Part shown: one piece after another, positions 41,819 through 50,641 of the stretch | Position numbering within the stretch: position 1 is the stretch's first letter | How the letters are laid out: the number at the start of each line of letters is the position of its first letter | Assembly: GCA_049306275.1 (NCBI GenBank) | Contig: JBAQQB010000073.1 | Span: forward strand, 26,493 to 90,492 | Source of the DNA: JADJTT01 sp049306275 | GTDB lineage: Bacteria; Bacteroidota; Bacteroidia; Chitinophagales; Saprospiraceae | Length of the DNA stretch: 64,000 nucleotides | Direction of reading: 5' to 3' | Notes under the pieces: model-generated | What the model was told of the DNA's origin: nothing | What the model saw: the letters and a program-made list of their open reading frames with translations, nothing else | The model's database searches: none | Made by a program: the position numbers and the translations under genes

Positions 41819-42257
41819 ACCGCAACCGGTCCATCGACCTGACCTTCTCCTCGTCCTTTCGGATGAAACGCTGCGCCAATAGCAATGCGACCAGCGCCAC
41901 AAACGGCAAATAAGCGCCTGCCTTGTCGCCCGGCTGTACAGCCTGATCCATTACAGGGTCTTGCAAGAACAGCACCACCGTCAACACCATGCCCAGCAGG
42001 ATGGCAATGAAAGCGAAAATGCTCAGCCGCATCTGGAGCATTCTTTTTTGAAACAGGAAAATGGCGATCAGCGCCAAGGCGCCACCCAACAGGTAAAATA
42101 ACAGCAACACCGGAGAATCGGCAATAGTGTAGCTGGCATCGGCGAAAAGGGGAGAAGCCGCCACCGCACCGGAAGTCCCTGCAAAGGGAATACCCAGCAA
42201 TGCCAGCGAAAGCCCGCCCGCCAGCAAAAGAAAAAGCGTCTGAATGCGTTGTATCAT
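41817..42257 (-). CDS. DUF4293 family membrane protein
   Basis: The 146-aa product has four membrane helices (LFLLLAGGLSLALLGIPFAG, SPVLLLFYLLGGALALIAIF, LSIFAFIAILLGMVLTVVLF and YLPFVALVALLLAQRFI) and a basic/acidic C-terminal tail (RKDEEKVRSMDRLR). The start MIQRIQTLFLLLA and the ending are those of the Bacteroidota family DUF4293, which has no known function. A -7 element (TATATTTG on the minus strand, 42290-42297) lies upstream. Confidence 0.8.
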   Translation of the reverse strand: MIQRIQTLFLLLAGGLSLALLGIPFAGTSGAVAASPLFADASYTIADSPVLLLFYLLGGALALIAIFLFQKRMLQMRLSIFAFIAILLGMVLTVVLFLQDPVMDQAVQPGDKAGAYLPFVALVALLLAQRFIRKDEEKVRSMDRLR

Positions 42258-42289
42258 GTCTGAGGTATTGGTGAATGAAGAATGTGGCC

Positions 42290-42297
42290 CAAATATA
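42290..42297 (-). promoter_or_regulatory. -7 element (TATATTTG on the minus strand) for the DUF4293 gene
   Basis: CAAATATA on the plus strand lies 33 bases before the DUF4293 start. No clear -33 element is seen at the right distance. A weaker plus-strand signal (CTTATTTTG, about 42326-42334) precedes the divergent OstA-like gene. Confidence 0.5.
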
Positions 42298-42352
42298 CGC
42301 CATGCCTCCCAATATTGAGGGATTCCTTATTTTGCAGCACAATTCAAAACCC

Positions 42353-44164
42353 ATGCCCGATTCGCGATTACGGTCCGTTCTGCTCGCATTGACCCTGCTG
42401 CTCACCACCGCTGCCTCTGCACAGGTGGAAGGCGACCGGCCGCCTAAAACCCCCATCAGCGTTGATTTTAGCGACCTGTTTGAATATGTCCAAAAAGACG
42501 GACAGACCGTGCAAAAACTGCTGGGCTCCGTCGAACTCCACCAGGATAGCATTTTCATGTCCTGCGATTCTGCCTTTATCTTCAACGAAACCGACGTCCT
42601 GGCCATGGGCCGTGTCATCATCCAGCAGGGCGATTCTGTTTCCGTCTTTGCCGACTCCCTTTCCTACGAAGGCGCTACCCGCATCGCCGACCTGTTCGGG
42701 GAGGTAGTGCTGGTCAACCGCAACCAGAAACTTTTTACCAGCGAACTCAACTACGACCTCCATACCCGCATCGCCACCTATACCACAGGCGCGCTGCTGA
42801 CCAACGATACCACGCAATTGACCAGCAAGCGCGGCTACTACTACGTCAATCAGGACGAGATTTTCTTCAAGGATAGCGTGCAGATCATCGACCCCAATTT
42901 TGAACTGCGCACCGATACCCTGTCTTACAACACCCGCCTCCAGATGGCCAAATTTCTGGCCCCTACGCTCATTGCCCAGGACTCCAGCCACATTTACACG
43001 GAGGCTGGCTTCTACGACGTGCGCAACCAGATCGCCCAGTTTTCTGAAAAACCTCAGTACCTGAAAGGAGAGACAAAGGCTACCTCCCGGATCATGCGCT
43101 ACGACGGAACGCGCCAGGAAGTCACCCTGCAAGGCGATGCCTTCTTCGAAGAACCCGGCAGGAAAGCTACCGCTGATGTGTTGACCTACAAGGAAGACAC
43201 CGAGGAGATCTTCCTTATCGGAAACGCCCGCTACCAGACGGAAGACCAGGAGATACTGGCCGACACCATCGCATACGACCAGCGGAACGAAACGTATGCC
43301 ACCCGTGGCCGGACCAAGGTCAGCGACCCGCCTCAACTGATGGAGGCCAACCGCATCGACTACGACAAAGAGGCAGGCCTTGGCATCGCCACCGGCACGG
43401 TGATCTGGCAGGATACCTCCGCAGGCGTTTCCATCTACTGCGAGGAAGCACGTTACAAAAAAGAAGGCGACTACCTCCAGGCTTTCGGTGGCCGCGCCGG
43501 ACGCCCCCTGTTTATCTCCAAAGTAGAAGACGATTCCCTCTACATGACCGCCGATACCCTTGTAGCCATGAAGCAGGATACCCTGGAAACCGATTCCAGC
43601 CGCCTGCTCCTGGCCTATCGCCAGGTGCGCATTTACAAGTCCAACCTCCAGGCCCTATGCGATTCGGTGGCTTATTCGGGCAAGGACTCCCTCTTCCAGC
43701 TGTTCAAAGACCCCATCATGTGGTCGGATACCTCTCAGTTCAGCGCCGACACCATTCAAATACGCCTTGCCGGGGAAGGCATCGAACGCATAGACCTGTT
43801 CAACCGCTCTTTTATCGTCAATTCACCCGACTTGCAGTACTTCAACCAGATCAAGGGCAAGTACATCCGGGCCTTTTTGGAGGAAGACGAGATCAGGACC
43901 ATGGAGGTGGAGGGCAATGCGGAGACCCTGTATTACGCCCGCGACGATTCCGATGCCTATCTGGGCGCCAACAAGACAGCCTGCAGCGAAATGCTGTTCA
44001 TTTTTGCCGAGAAAGAACTCAGGGAAATCAAATTTTACAAAGAGCCCACCGGCAGGTTTATTCCCATGAAGCAGGCCGATCACAACGCCCTCAAACTCGA
44101 GGGTTTTCGCTGGGACTACGAGCGTCGGCCGGCGTCGGTGGAAGATTTGTTTGTCGAAAAATAA
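42353..44164 (+). CDS. OstA/LptA-like periplasmic protein
   Basis: The 603-aa product has a signal peptide (RSVLLALTLLLTTAASAQ) and then repeated short strands of the OstA beta-jellyroll type: LLGSVELHQDSIFMSCDSAF, FADSLSYEGATRIADLFGEV, LTSKRGYYYVNQDEIFFKDS, RMRYDGTRQEVTL-like units and so on. Such proteins form a periplasmic bridge for lipopolysaccharide. It lacks the C-terminal beta-barrel of LptD and is longer than LptA, so it is a Bacteroidota OstA-like protein. The ATG at 42353 was chosen because it starts at the signal. batE-like gene follows 6 bases on. Confidence 0.82.
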   Translation: MPDSRLRSVLLALTLLLTTAASAQVEGDRPPKTPISVDFSDLFEYVQKDGQTVQKLLGSVELHQDSIFMSCDSAFIFNETDVLAMGRVIIQQGDSVSVFADSLSYEGATRIADLFGEVVLVNRNQKLFTSELNYDLHTRIATYTTGALLTNDTTQLTSKRGYYYVNQDEIFFKDSVQIIDPNFELRTDTLSYNTRLQMAKFLAPTLIAQDSSHIYTEAGFYDVRNQIAQFSEKPQYLKGETKATSRIMRYDGTRQEVTLQGDAFFEEPGRKATADVLTYKEDTEEIFLIGNARYQTEDQEILADTIAYDQRNETYATRGRTKVSDPPQLMEANRIDYDKEAGLGIATGTVIWQDTSAGVSIYCEEARYKKEGDYLQAFGGRAGRPLFISKVEDDSLYMTADTLVAMKQDTLETDSSRLLLAYRQVRIYKSNLQALCDSVAYSGKDSLFQLFKDPIMWSDTSQFSADTIQIRLAGEGIERIDLFNRSFIVNSPDLQYFNQIKGKYIRAFLEEDEIRTMEVEGNAETLYYARDDSDAYLGANKTACSEMLFIFAEKELREIKFYKEPTGRFIPMKQADHNALKLEGFRWDYERRPASVEDLFVEK

Positions 44165-44170
44165 GCATGT

Positions 44171-44914
44171 ATGAAAAAGACCGGGATCTGTTTGCTGTTG
44201 TTGCTCATCCCGCTGCTCGCCTCAGCTGCGGGGCCTGGAGAAGTCATGCGGCAGGCTTTGGAAAGCTACAACAAGGGCGAAGAGGAAAGGGCCATCCAGC
44301 TATGGGAAGGCCTGCATAAGTCGGGATACGCCTCAGTGGCGCTGTTTTACAACCTTGGCAATGCCTACCGGGATGCCGGGCAGTTGGGGAAAGCCATACT
44401 GAACTACGAGCGAGCCCTGCTCATCCAGCCAAGGGATGGGCAGCTGCTGCATAATTACCGCCTGGCGGTAGCGGAGGTAGAGGGCGACCCGCTGTCGTGG
44501 CCGGAACCTTCCATGGTACTGCATTGGCGGCAGCTGCGAGGCCTGATATCATCCAATGCATGGGCTGTGCTGGGGCTTGTTCTTTGCTGGGCTGCCCTTG
44601 CCGCGGGTCGGTGGGGGCGGAAGCGGGAGCGCCGTTGGCCCTGGTTTTCGTCGGCAGCTTTAGGCCTGTTGCTGGCATTGCTGGCCTGGTCGCTGGCCTT
44701 CAGCGCTTCGCGTGCATTGGAGTCAGATTATGCTGTGGTCTTGGCGGAAAGGCTGCCGGTGCGGGTGGGGCCTGATGAGCAAAGCGGAGAGGCCGCGACG
44801 GCTTACGAGGGTTGGAAAGTGAGGCGTCAGGACCAGATCGGCGCCTGGGTCAAGATCGAGTTGCCAGAGGGGCAGGAGGGCTGGGCGCCGGAGAGCGGGC
44901 TGGAGAGCCTGTAA
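44171..44914 (+). CDS. BatE-like TPR membrane protein
   Basis: The 247-aa product has a signal peptide (ICLLLLLIPLLASAA), TPR motifs (about 25-105, LGNAYRDAGQLGKAILNYERALLIQP), two membrane helices (about 130-150 and 160-185) and a C-terminal SH3-like domain (LPVRVGPDEQSGEAAT, GAWVKIELPEGQEGWAP). This is the layout of BatE of the Bat aerotolerance operon. The other bat genes are not here, so the gene is separated from its usual partners and follows the OstA-like gene. Confidence 0.8.
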   Translation: MKKTGICLLLLLIPLLASAAGPGEVMRQALESYNKGEEERAIQLWEGLHKSGYASVALFYNLGNAYRDAGQLGKAILNYERALLIQPRDGQLLHNYRLAVAEVEGDPLSWPEPSMVLHWRQLRGLISSNAWAVLGLVLCWAALAAGRWGRKRERRWPWFSSAALGLLLALLAWSLAFSASRALESDYAVVLAERLPVRVGPDEQSGEAATAYEGWKVRRQDQIGAWVKIELPEGQEGWAPESGLESL

Positions 44915-44947
44915 AAAAAAGCCCTGTTTCGTTGTAGAAACAGGGCT
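44912..44947 (-). terminator. Rho-independent terminator for rplU-rpmA
   Basis: AGCCCTGTTTC (44920-44930) and GAAACAGGGCT (44937-44947) form a perfect 11-bp stem. On the minus strand the stem is followed by eight T residues (A-run at 44913-44920 on the plus strand), so it terminates the rplU-rpmA operon. Confidence 0.9.
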
Positions 44948-44989
44948 CCAAATATAAAGCTATGAAAACTAAAACTTTTCTTACAAGCC

Positions 44990-45703
44990 TTATTCCTGAT
45001 CGGGCTCTTTGCCTCCCTGGAGGTGGGCCTGATAATCTTCGAGTTCTTCCCACTTGCCTTCGGCTGCCAGTTGGGCTTGTTTGGCCCAGGTAGCGGGGTC
45101 GTGCATGCGGTAGCGGGGGCCAGCTTCATCGAGGATGGCCTGGATTTTGTCCAGTTCCGCTCCTGCCAGTTCAGCCCAGGTGTGAATGCCGGCTTCGTTG
45201 AGCAGGCCTTCGATTTTCGGGCCGATGCCTTCCACGAGTTTCAGATCGTCCTGATTGACTTTCTTCCCGGAAGGTAAGGTGATTTTTTCAGATTTGCCAG
45301 CTTTGGGGGCTTTTTCTTCAGCGGGTTGTTTTGCTTGGGGCGCTGCTGCCACCGGTTCTGCCACTACTTCTACAGGGGCGGCTGGGGCGGGAGCGGGTGC
45401 GGCCTTTTTGCCGTTGCTGGAGGGTTTAGCAACGGTTTCAACGACATCTTCGAAGGGAAGAACGCTGACAAATGTGCGGTTGAGGCGGTGTTTTTTGAAG
45501 ACCACCGTGCCGTCGATAGCTGCGTGCAGGGAGAAGTCCTTGCTTGCGTATACGTTTTCGCCTGCGTGGAAACGGGTACCGCGCTGGCGGACGAGGATGT
45601 TGCCGGCGCGGGCAACCTGGCCTCCGAAGACTTTGACGCCAAGGCGTTTACTTTTACTATCCCGGCCGTTATCGGAACTACCTACACCTTTCTTATGTGC
45701 CAT
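44990..45703 (-). CDS. rpmA: 50S ribosomal protein L27 fused to a helix-hairpin-helix domain
   Basis: Residues 1-85 are a normal bacterial L27 (MAHKKGVGSSDNGRDSKSKR, NILVRQRGTRFHAGENVY), whose N-terminus reaches the peptidyl transferase centre. A Pro/Ala/Lys linker (about 92-145) follows, then a helix-hairpin-helix domain (about 151-200, LKLVEGIGPKIEGLLNEAGI, then LDEAGPRYRMHDPATWAKQA) and a charged tail. The total is 237 aa against ~85 for E. coli L27. The frame is open throughout with no frameshift, so the fusion looks real. HhH domains bind nucleic acid without sequence specificity. It follows rplU by 37 bases. Confidence 0.93.
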   Translation of the reverse strand: MAHKKGVGSSDNGRDSKSKRLGVKVFGGQVARAGNILVRQRGTRFHAGENVYASKDFSLHAAIDGTVVFKKHRLNRTFVSVLPFEDVVETVAKPSSNGKKAAPAPAPAAPVEVVAEPVAAAPQAKQPAEEKAPKAGKSEKITLPSGKKVNQDDLKLVEGIGPKIEGLLNEAGIHTWAELAGAELDKIQAILDEAGPRYRMHDPATWAKQAQLAAEGKWEELEDYQAHLQGGKEPDQE

Positions 45704-45740
45704 GACACAAAACTTTTTTCAGTGAACAATAATGACCGGA

Positions 45741-46049
45741 TTAGCCGGCGATGGAATCAATTTGAATTTGCGTAAAGGATTGGCGGTGTCCGTTCTTCAC
45801 TTTGTAGCCTTTGCGACGCTTCTTCTTGAAGACGATCACTTTACGGCCTTTTACGTGGTCCAAAACGGTTGCGTTAACCTTGGCGCTGAGCATCGGCGTG
45901 CCGACCTGGACTCTGCCTCCGTTGTCGATGAGCAGTACTTCATCGAAGGAGACCTTGTCGCCTGCGGCGGCTTCTAGCCGGTGGACGAAGAGCTTCTGCC
46001 CTTCCTCGACTTTGAATTGTTGACCGGCTATGGTTACAATGGCAAACAT
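45741..46049 (-). CDS. rplU: 50S ribosomal protein L21
   Basis: The 102-aa product binds 23S rRNA domain II near L20. The family pattern is complete: MFAIVTIAGQQFKVEEGQKL, FDEVLLIDNGGRVQVGTPML, and VIVFKKKRRKGYKVKNGHRQ with the end FTQIQIDSIAG. The length is that of standard L21, without the C-terminal extension found in some Bacteroidota; the extension here is on L27 instead. rpmA follows on the same strand, the normal order. Confidence 0.97.
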   Translation of the reverse strand: MFAIVTIAGQQFKVEEGQKLFVHRLEAAAGDKVSFDEVLLIDNGGRVQVGTPMLSAKVNATVLDHVKGRKVIVFKKKRRKGYKVKNGHRQSFTQIQIDSIAG

Positions 46050-46083
46050 GGGTCTGTTGATTTAAATGATTGAAAATTGGCTG

Positions 46084-46114
46084 CAAAGATAGTACTTTTC
46101 TCCTTACTGCCCAA
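46084..46114 (-). promoter_or_regulatory. Consensus promoter for rplU-rpmA
   Basis: On the minus strand TTG (46114-46112), a 20-base spacer and TATCTTTG (46091-46084) match the consensus. The rplU start is 35 bases downstream. Confidence 0.8.
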
Positions 46115-46118
46115 GTCT

Positions 46119-47351
46119 CTATAATAATTTCTTCAAGGTGAATTTACTAACCAGCTTTTCCCCGCCGCGATCGAGCTTAAGCCTGATTTTTTTGCCCTCT
46201 TTCCCGCTGAGCATGCGGTAGAGGGCATCGAGGTCGAGAAAGCGGAAGGACTGGCAGTTCATATTGACGATGATATCGCCGGGCTTAACGCCGGCCAGGC
46301 CGGCAGGCGAGTCCTCCATCACGGCATGCACCATGAATGTTTTGAGGTCTGGTCCGGCCGCGATGATCAGCATGCCGCTTTTGTTGATGGGGAAGGGTTT
46401 GTGGAAAAGGCCGTTGGGCTTTAGGTAGAGCTGGCCCCGGTAGTAGTCGAGCGTCACCGTAAAGCGCTCCAGGACCTTGTTCCCGAGAATACCGTTGCGT
46501 CGGTTGAGGAAAGAGGAGTCGATGATGGTGGTAATGGACTGGTAATGGGCCGGTATATCTTGAAGGGCAATATCGCCCAGCTGCATGGACGGAAGGATGC
46601 CCAGTACGCCTTCCAGGTTTCCGCCAAGTCCCATCCCGATGTTGCCGGGAATGACCTTTTCGGGCACTTCCAGGGCCGGATCGGTGTCGGGATGTATCAC
46701 CATGGCGAGGCTGGCGCCCGAGTCGACGAGAAACTTGGCCTGAATGGTGCTGTCGTTGGCAGATCGCACCGCTGTGGTCAGGTAGGGTTTGCTGCGGTTG
46801 ATCTCAACAGGCAGGTTGATGCTATGCCGCGGCGGACGGAAATATTTGGGAGGAATCAAGCGGATGACCCTGGCTTCGTAGTCGATCTCGACAATAAATT
46901 GCCGGAAAGTGGTTGCGCCCAGGATGCCGTGAACATCCATACCGGTATACTCGCTGAAATGGAATACGTCTTCCTCCAGCACCAGAATGGACTGGTACGG
47001 GAGAGAGAGATCGCCCATTTTGATGTGGGTGTTCCTGACCAGGAAGGCGCTCAGTTCCCTGTTAAGATCGGCCCCGACAATCTTGATCTCCCGCTCATAG
47101 GTGAGCTGCATCAATTCCGCAATTTCAATGCTGGTCAGCAGGGTGGTCTCCGCTCCGGTATCGAAGATGAAGGTCAGCGGCAAGGCGTGCTCGAAGGTCA
47201 GTTTGACAAGTATAAAATGATTCTTGTATTCAAAAGGGATTTCGTAGGCCAGGTAGGGTGGAGGCAGATGCTCAATTGCTCCGATCTTGCTCCCAAGGAG
47301 CAGTATTCCGATCGCCAAAACCAATATCTTACCGGTTTTCTGGTATTTCAT
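46119..47351 (-). CDS. Exported aspartyl protease-like protein with PDZ domain
   Basis: The 410-aa product has an N-terminal hydrophobic segment (KILVLAIGILLLGSKIG), two retropepsin-like halves with active-site-type motifs (FIFDTGAETTLL at about residue 61; FLVDSGASLAMV at about 207), flap-like ILGATTFRQF and ILGNKVLERF, and a C-terminal PDZ domain (about 335-405, SPAGLAGVKPGDIIVNMN). This pairing of clan AA aspartyl protease and PDZ is common in Bacteroidota, where it is a predicted periplasmic or surface protease. The substrate is unknown. Confidence 0.88.
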   Translation of the reverse strand: MKYQKTGKILVLAIGILLLGSKIGAIEHLPPPYLAYEIPFEYKNHFILVKLTFEHALPLTFIFDTGAETTLLTSIEIAELMQLTYEREIKIVGADLNRELSAFLVRNTHIKMGDLSLPYQSILVLEEDVFHFSEYTGMDVHGILGATTFRQFIVEIDYEARVIRLIPPKYFRPPRHSINLPVEINRSKPYLTTAVRSANDSTIQAKFLVDSGASLAMVIHPDTDPALEVPEKVIPGNIGMGLGGNLEGVLGILPSMQLGDIALQDIPAHYQSITTIIDSSFLNRRNGILGNKVLERFTVTLDYYRGQLYLKPNGLFHKPFPINKSGMLIIAAGPDLKTFMVHAVMEDSPAGLAGVKPGDIIVNMNCQSFRFLDLDALYRMLSGKEGKKIRLKLDRGGEKLVSKFTLKKLL

Positions 47352-47533
47352 GTGACATGTTATAACCTGCCTGCCTTCCTAAAGATATTTCAAAATGCCA
47401 TGGGCTGCTTTTATCAGCGGCCAAATTATTTCCCGATGTGAACGCTCAACGATTTACGATAAACGATTTGTACTTACTTCAGTTATGAGAGTGGCTGCAA
47501 CGAAAGGTAGGGAGCGCGCTCACATTCTTTTTA
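47352..47533. other. Intergenic region between divergent genes
   Basis: No conserved ORF, RNA gene or consensus promoter was seen in this stretch between the protease gene and the haloperoxidase-like gene. Confidence 0.5.
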
Positions 47534-47541
47534 TAAATTTG
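47534..47541 (+). promoter_or_regulatory. -7 element (TAAATTTG) before the haloperoxidase-like gene
   Basis: TAAATTTG matches TAnnTTTG and lies 31 bases before the ATG at 47572. No TTG is seen at the right distance. Confidence 0.55.
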
Positions 47542-47571
47542 TCGAACGATTTTTCCAAAACTTAAAAAGCT

Positions 47572-48900
47572 ATGCAGAGCAAGCACTATCCCCTGCTAAT
47601 GGCCCTGATATTTGTGGCCGCGTGCAACCCCTCCTCCAACTGGAAGGAGGAAGCTTCCAATCCGGAATCGCTGCACCAATCGATGAAACGGATAACCGAC
47701 GTCATCGTTCACGATATTTTCTCTCCTCCGGTAGCCAGCAGGATTTATGCCTATTCGAGCGTTGCCGCCTACGAAGCGCTGAGACCAGGCTACCCCGGCT
47801 ACAAGTCGCTGGCCGGGCAACTCCGCGACCTCGGCCCAACGCCCCAGCCCGCCGAAGGGGAAGAATACTGCTTTCAACTGGCCGCCGTGCATGCCATGCT
47901 AACCGTTGGCAGAACCATGATCTTCTCGGAAGATTCCATCGCCGTTTTTGAACTGGAAATCAATGACCGGTACAAAAAAATGGGCCTGCCGCGCAACGTT
48001 TACAAACGGTCCATGGATTATGGCAAGGCTGTGGCAGACCACATCCTGGCATGGGCTGACAAGGATAACTACAAGCAGACCCGCTCCTTCCCCAAGTACA
48101 CCGTGTCGAACGATCCCGCCAAATGGCGGCCTACCCCGCCCGACTACATGGACGGGATAGAACCGCACTGGAACAAGATAAGGCCTTTTATGCTCGACAG
48201 CGCCAGCCAGTTCGTTCCCGGGCCTCCCACGGCTTTTGACCCCAAACCCGGCAGCAAATTCTACGAAGAAGCCATGGAAGTCTATCGGGCTGCCGAAGGC
48301 GATCGCAAGGAGGAGAGGATAGAAATTGCCGCATTCTGGGACTGCAATCCCTACGTCTCCACCCATGTCGGGCACGTCATGTACGCCACCAAAAAGATCA
48401 CCCCGGGCGGGCACTGGATGGGTATCACCCAGATCGCGTGCAAGCAAGCCGGCGCCGATGCCATGAAATCAGCTGAAGCATACGCCCGCGTTGCCATCGC
48501 ACTTGCCGATGGCTTCATCAGCTGTTGGGATGAGAAATACCGGAGCAACCTGGTGCGCCCGGAAACCTTCATCAACGTATATGTAGATGAAAACTGGAGG
48601 CCGGTCTTGCAAACGCCGCCATTTCCCGAACATACCAGCGGCCATAGCGTCATTTCCAGCGCCGCTGCAATGGCCCTGACCCATCTTTTCGGATCGCCCT
48701 TCCCCTTCGAAGACAACGTGGAGGAAGAATATGGCCTTCCGCGCCGGAGCTTTAATTCATTTATCGAAGCGTCGGAGGAAGCTGCCGTCAGCCGCCTTTA
48801 TGGAGGCATCCACTACCGGCCCGCCATTGATTTTGGCGTAGAACAGGGCCGGAAAGTCGGCCATTGGGTCAACCAACATCTGACAACGGAAATCAAATAA
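47572..48900 (+). CDS. Vanadium haloperoxidase/PAP2-family lipoprotein
   Basis: The 442-aa product has a lipoprotein signal with lipobox VAAC (C18) and is all-helical. The vanadate/phosphate-binding residues of the family are visible: K322 and R329 (EKYRSNLVRPE), S356-G357-H358 (PEHTSGHSVISSAAA) and R408 with H414 (SRLYGGIHYRPAIDFG). It is either a haloperoxidase or an acid phosphatase acting in the periplasm; the sequence alone does not decide. The closest groups in Bacteroidota are annotated as vanadium-dependent haloperoxidases of unknown substrate. Confidence 0.87.
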   Translation: MQSKHYPLLMALIFVAACNPSSNWKEEASNPESLHQSMKRITDVIVHDIFSPPVASRIYAYSSVAAYEALRPGYPGYKSLAGQLRDLGPTPQPAEGEEYCFQLAAVHAMLTVGRTMIFSEDSIAVFELEINDRYKKMGLPRNVYKRSMDYGKAVADHILAWADKDNYKQTRSFPKYTVSNDPAKWRPTPPDYMDGIEPHWNKIRPFMLDSASQFVPGPPTAFDPKPGSKFYEEAMEVYRAAEGDRKEERIEIAAFWDCNPYVSTHVGHVMYATKKITPGGHWMGITQIACKQAGADAMKSAEAYARVAIALADGFISCWDEKYRSNLVRPETFINVYVDENWRPVLQTPPFPEHTSGHSVISSAAAMALTHLFGSPFPFEDNVEEEYGLPRRSFNSFIEASEEAAVSRLYGGIHYRPAIDFGVEQGRKVGHWVNQHLTTEIK

Positions 48901-48917
48901 CCCTCGATAATCTTTTT

Positions 48918-48925
48918 TACCTTTG
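48918..48925 (+). promoter_or_regulatory. -7 element (TACCTTTG) before recN
   Basis: TACCTTTG matches TAnnTTTG and lies 29 bases before the recN ATG. No SOS (LexA) box was recognised nearby. Confidence 0.6.
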
Positions 48926-48954
48926 CATCCCTTAGGCCCTCCCAAGCCATATTT

Positions 48955-50610
48955 ATGATCCGGAGTTTGTACATTCAGAATTATGCGATCATCGATGAGC
49001 TTTCTATCCACTTCTCAGATGGGCTCACTATTATCACGGGCGAAACCGGGGCGGGCAAATCCATCCTGCTGGGCGCCCTGGGTCTGATCATGGGCAAAAG
49101 GGCGGATACCAAAGCGCTTTACGACCTCGACAAGAAATGCTTCGTCGAAGGCTATTTCGACGTGCGTTCCTACGATCTGAAGAAGTTTTTCGAAGAAAAC
49201 GAACTCGACTACGATGACGAAGTGATCATCCGCAGGGAAATACTGCCCTCGGGAAAATCCCGGGCCTTCATCAACGATACACCCGTCAACCTCAACCTCC
49301 TGCAAGACCTGAGCGGCGCCCTGATCGACCTGCACCAGCAGTTCGACACGCTCGACATCCACAACGTTTCTTTTCAGCTGCGCATGCTCGACGCTTTGGC
49401 CGGCAACAAGGAAGTGCTGCACCAATACCAGGACCTCTACGCCGAATTCCAGGCCGACAAGCGCCAGCTCCACCACCTCGTCGAACAGGAGCGCAACGCA
49501 GCCAGGGAGACCGAGTTCATCCAGTTTCAACTCAAGGAATTTACCGATGCCAATCTCCAGGCTGGTGAACAGGAAAGCCTGGAGGAAGAGCTGAACCGGC
49601 TGACCAACGCCGAGGAGATCAAGCGTACCCTGGGCGCCGTGTTCAACTACCTGAGCGAAGACGAACAATCGGTGCTCGGCCAGCTTCAGCAAATGGTCAT
49701 CTCCGTGGGGAATATCCGGAAATACGGCCAATCCATCGACGAACTCTACCAGCGCTTCCAGGGCCTGCTCTACGAGATGCAGGACCTCTCCTCCGAATTC
49801 GAACGCATGGCCGAAGATACCGAACTGGACCCCGAGCGGATCGCCGAGATCCAGCAGCGCCTCGACACCCTCTACCGCCTGGAAAACAAACACCAGGTGC
49901 GCACCGTCGACGAACTCCTCGGCATCCAGCAAAAACTGGAGGCCAAGCTGCAAACCTTCGAAGATATCTCCGAAGAGATCCGCCGCCTCCAGATCAAGAC
50001 GGAAGAGACGGAACTGTACCTGAGAAAGCTGGCGGGCCAGCTCTCCGGCCGCAGGAAAGGCGTCATCCCCGGCTTTGAAAAAGAAGTCGAAGGCATGCTC
50101 GCCCAGCTGGCCATGGAATACGCCCGCCTCCAGGTCGATGTGCATGAGTTGGAACATCCGGGGCCTACCGGTACCGATGAGGTGAACTACCTTTTCGCAG
50201 CCAACAAGGGAAGCCGGCTCCAGCCCATCAAAGACGTGGCTTCCGGGGGTGAACTGTCGAGGCTTACCCTGGTCGCCAAATCACTGGTCGCCAGCGCCAT
50301 TCCCCTGCCTACCCTGATCTTCGACGAGATCGACTCCGGCGTGTCGGGCGATGTAGCCCTGAAAATGGGGCGCATCCTGCGCAACCTGTCCAACCAGCAC
50401 CAGGTGGTGGTGATCACCCATTCGCCTCAGGTGGCCTCGAAGGCCGATGCGCACTACCAGGTATACAAGCAGGTCAGGGAAGACCGCACGGTGACCGGCG
50501 TCAAGCTGCTTTCTGAAGAAGACCGCATTATTTCGATAGCTACCATGCTCAGCCAGAGCCCGCCCAGCGAATCGGCCATCCGGAACGCCCGGGAGCTGCT
50601 GGAAGGGTAG
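48955..50610 (+). CDS. recN: DNA repair protein RecN
   Basis: The 551-aa product is an SMC-like ATPase that works in double-strand break repair. It has an N-terminal ATPase half with Walker A GETGAGKS (29-36) after MIRSLYIQNYAIIDELSIHF, a long central coiled coil (about 150-380), and the C-terminal half with the ABC signature VASGGELSRLTLVAKSL and Walker B PTLIFDEIDSGVSG, then VVITHSPQVASKAD. Length is normal. fabI follows after 31 bases. Confidence 0.97.
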   Translation: MIRSLYIQNYAIIDELSIHFSDGLTIITGETGAGKSILLGALGLIMGKRADTKALYDLDKKCFVEGYFDVRSYDLKKFFEENELDYDDEVIIRREILPSGKSRAFINDTPVNLNLLQDLSGALIDLHQQFDTLDIHNVSFQLRMLDALAGNKEVLHQYQDLYAEFQADKRQLHHLVEQERNAARETEFIQFQLKEFTDANLQAGEQESLEEELNRLTNAEEIKRTLGAVFNYLSEDEQSVLGQLQQMVISVGNIRKYGQSIDELYQRFQGLLYEMQDLSSEFERMAEDTELDPERIAEIQQRLDTLYRLENKHQVRTVDELLGIQQKLEAKLQTFEDISEEIRRLQIKTEETELYLRKLAGQLSGRRKGVIPGFEKEVEGMLAQLAMEYARLQVDVHELEHPGPTGTDEVNYLFAANKGSRLQPIKDVASGGELSRLTLVAKSLVASAIPLPTLIFDEIDSGVSGDVALKMGRILRNLSNQHQVVVITHSPQVASKADAHYQVYKQVREDRTVTGVKLLSEEDRIISIATMLSQSPPSESAIRNARELLEG

Positions 50611-50641
50611 GTTTATTTTTTGAAACATTAAAACCAACAAT

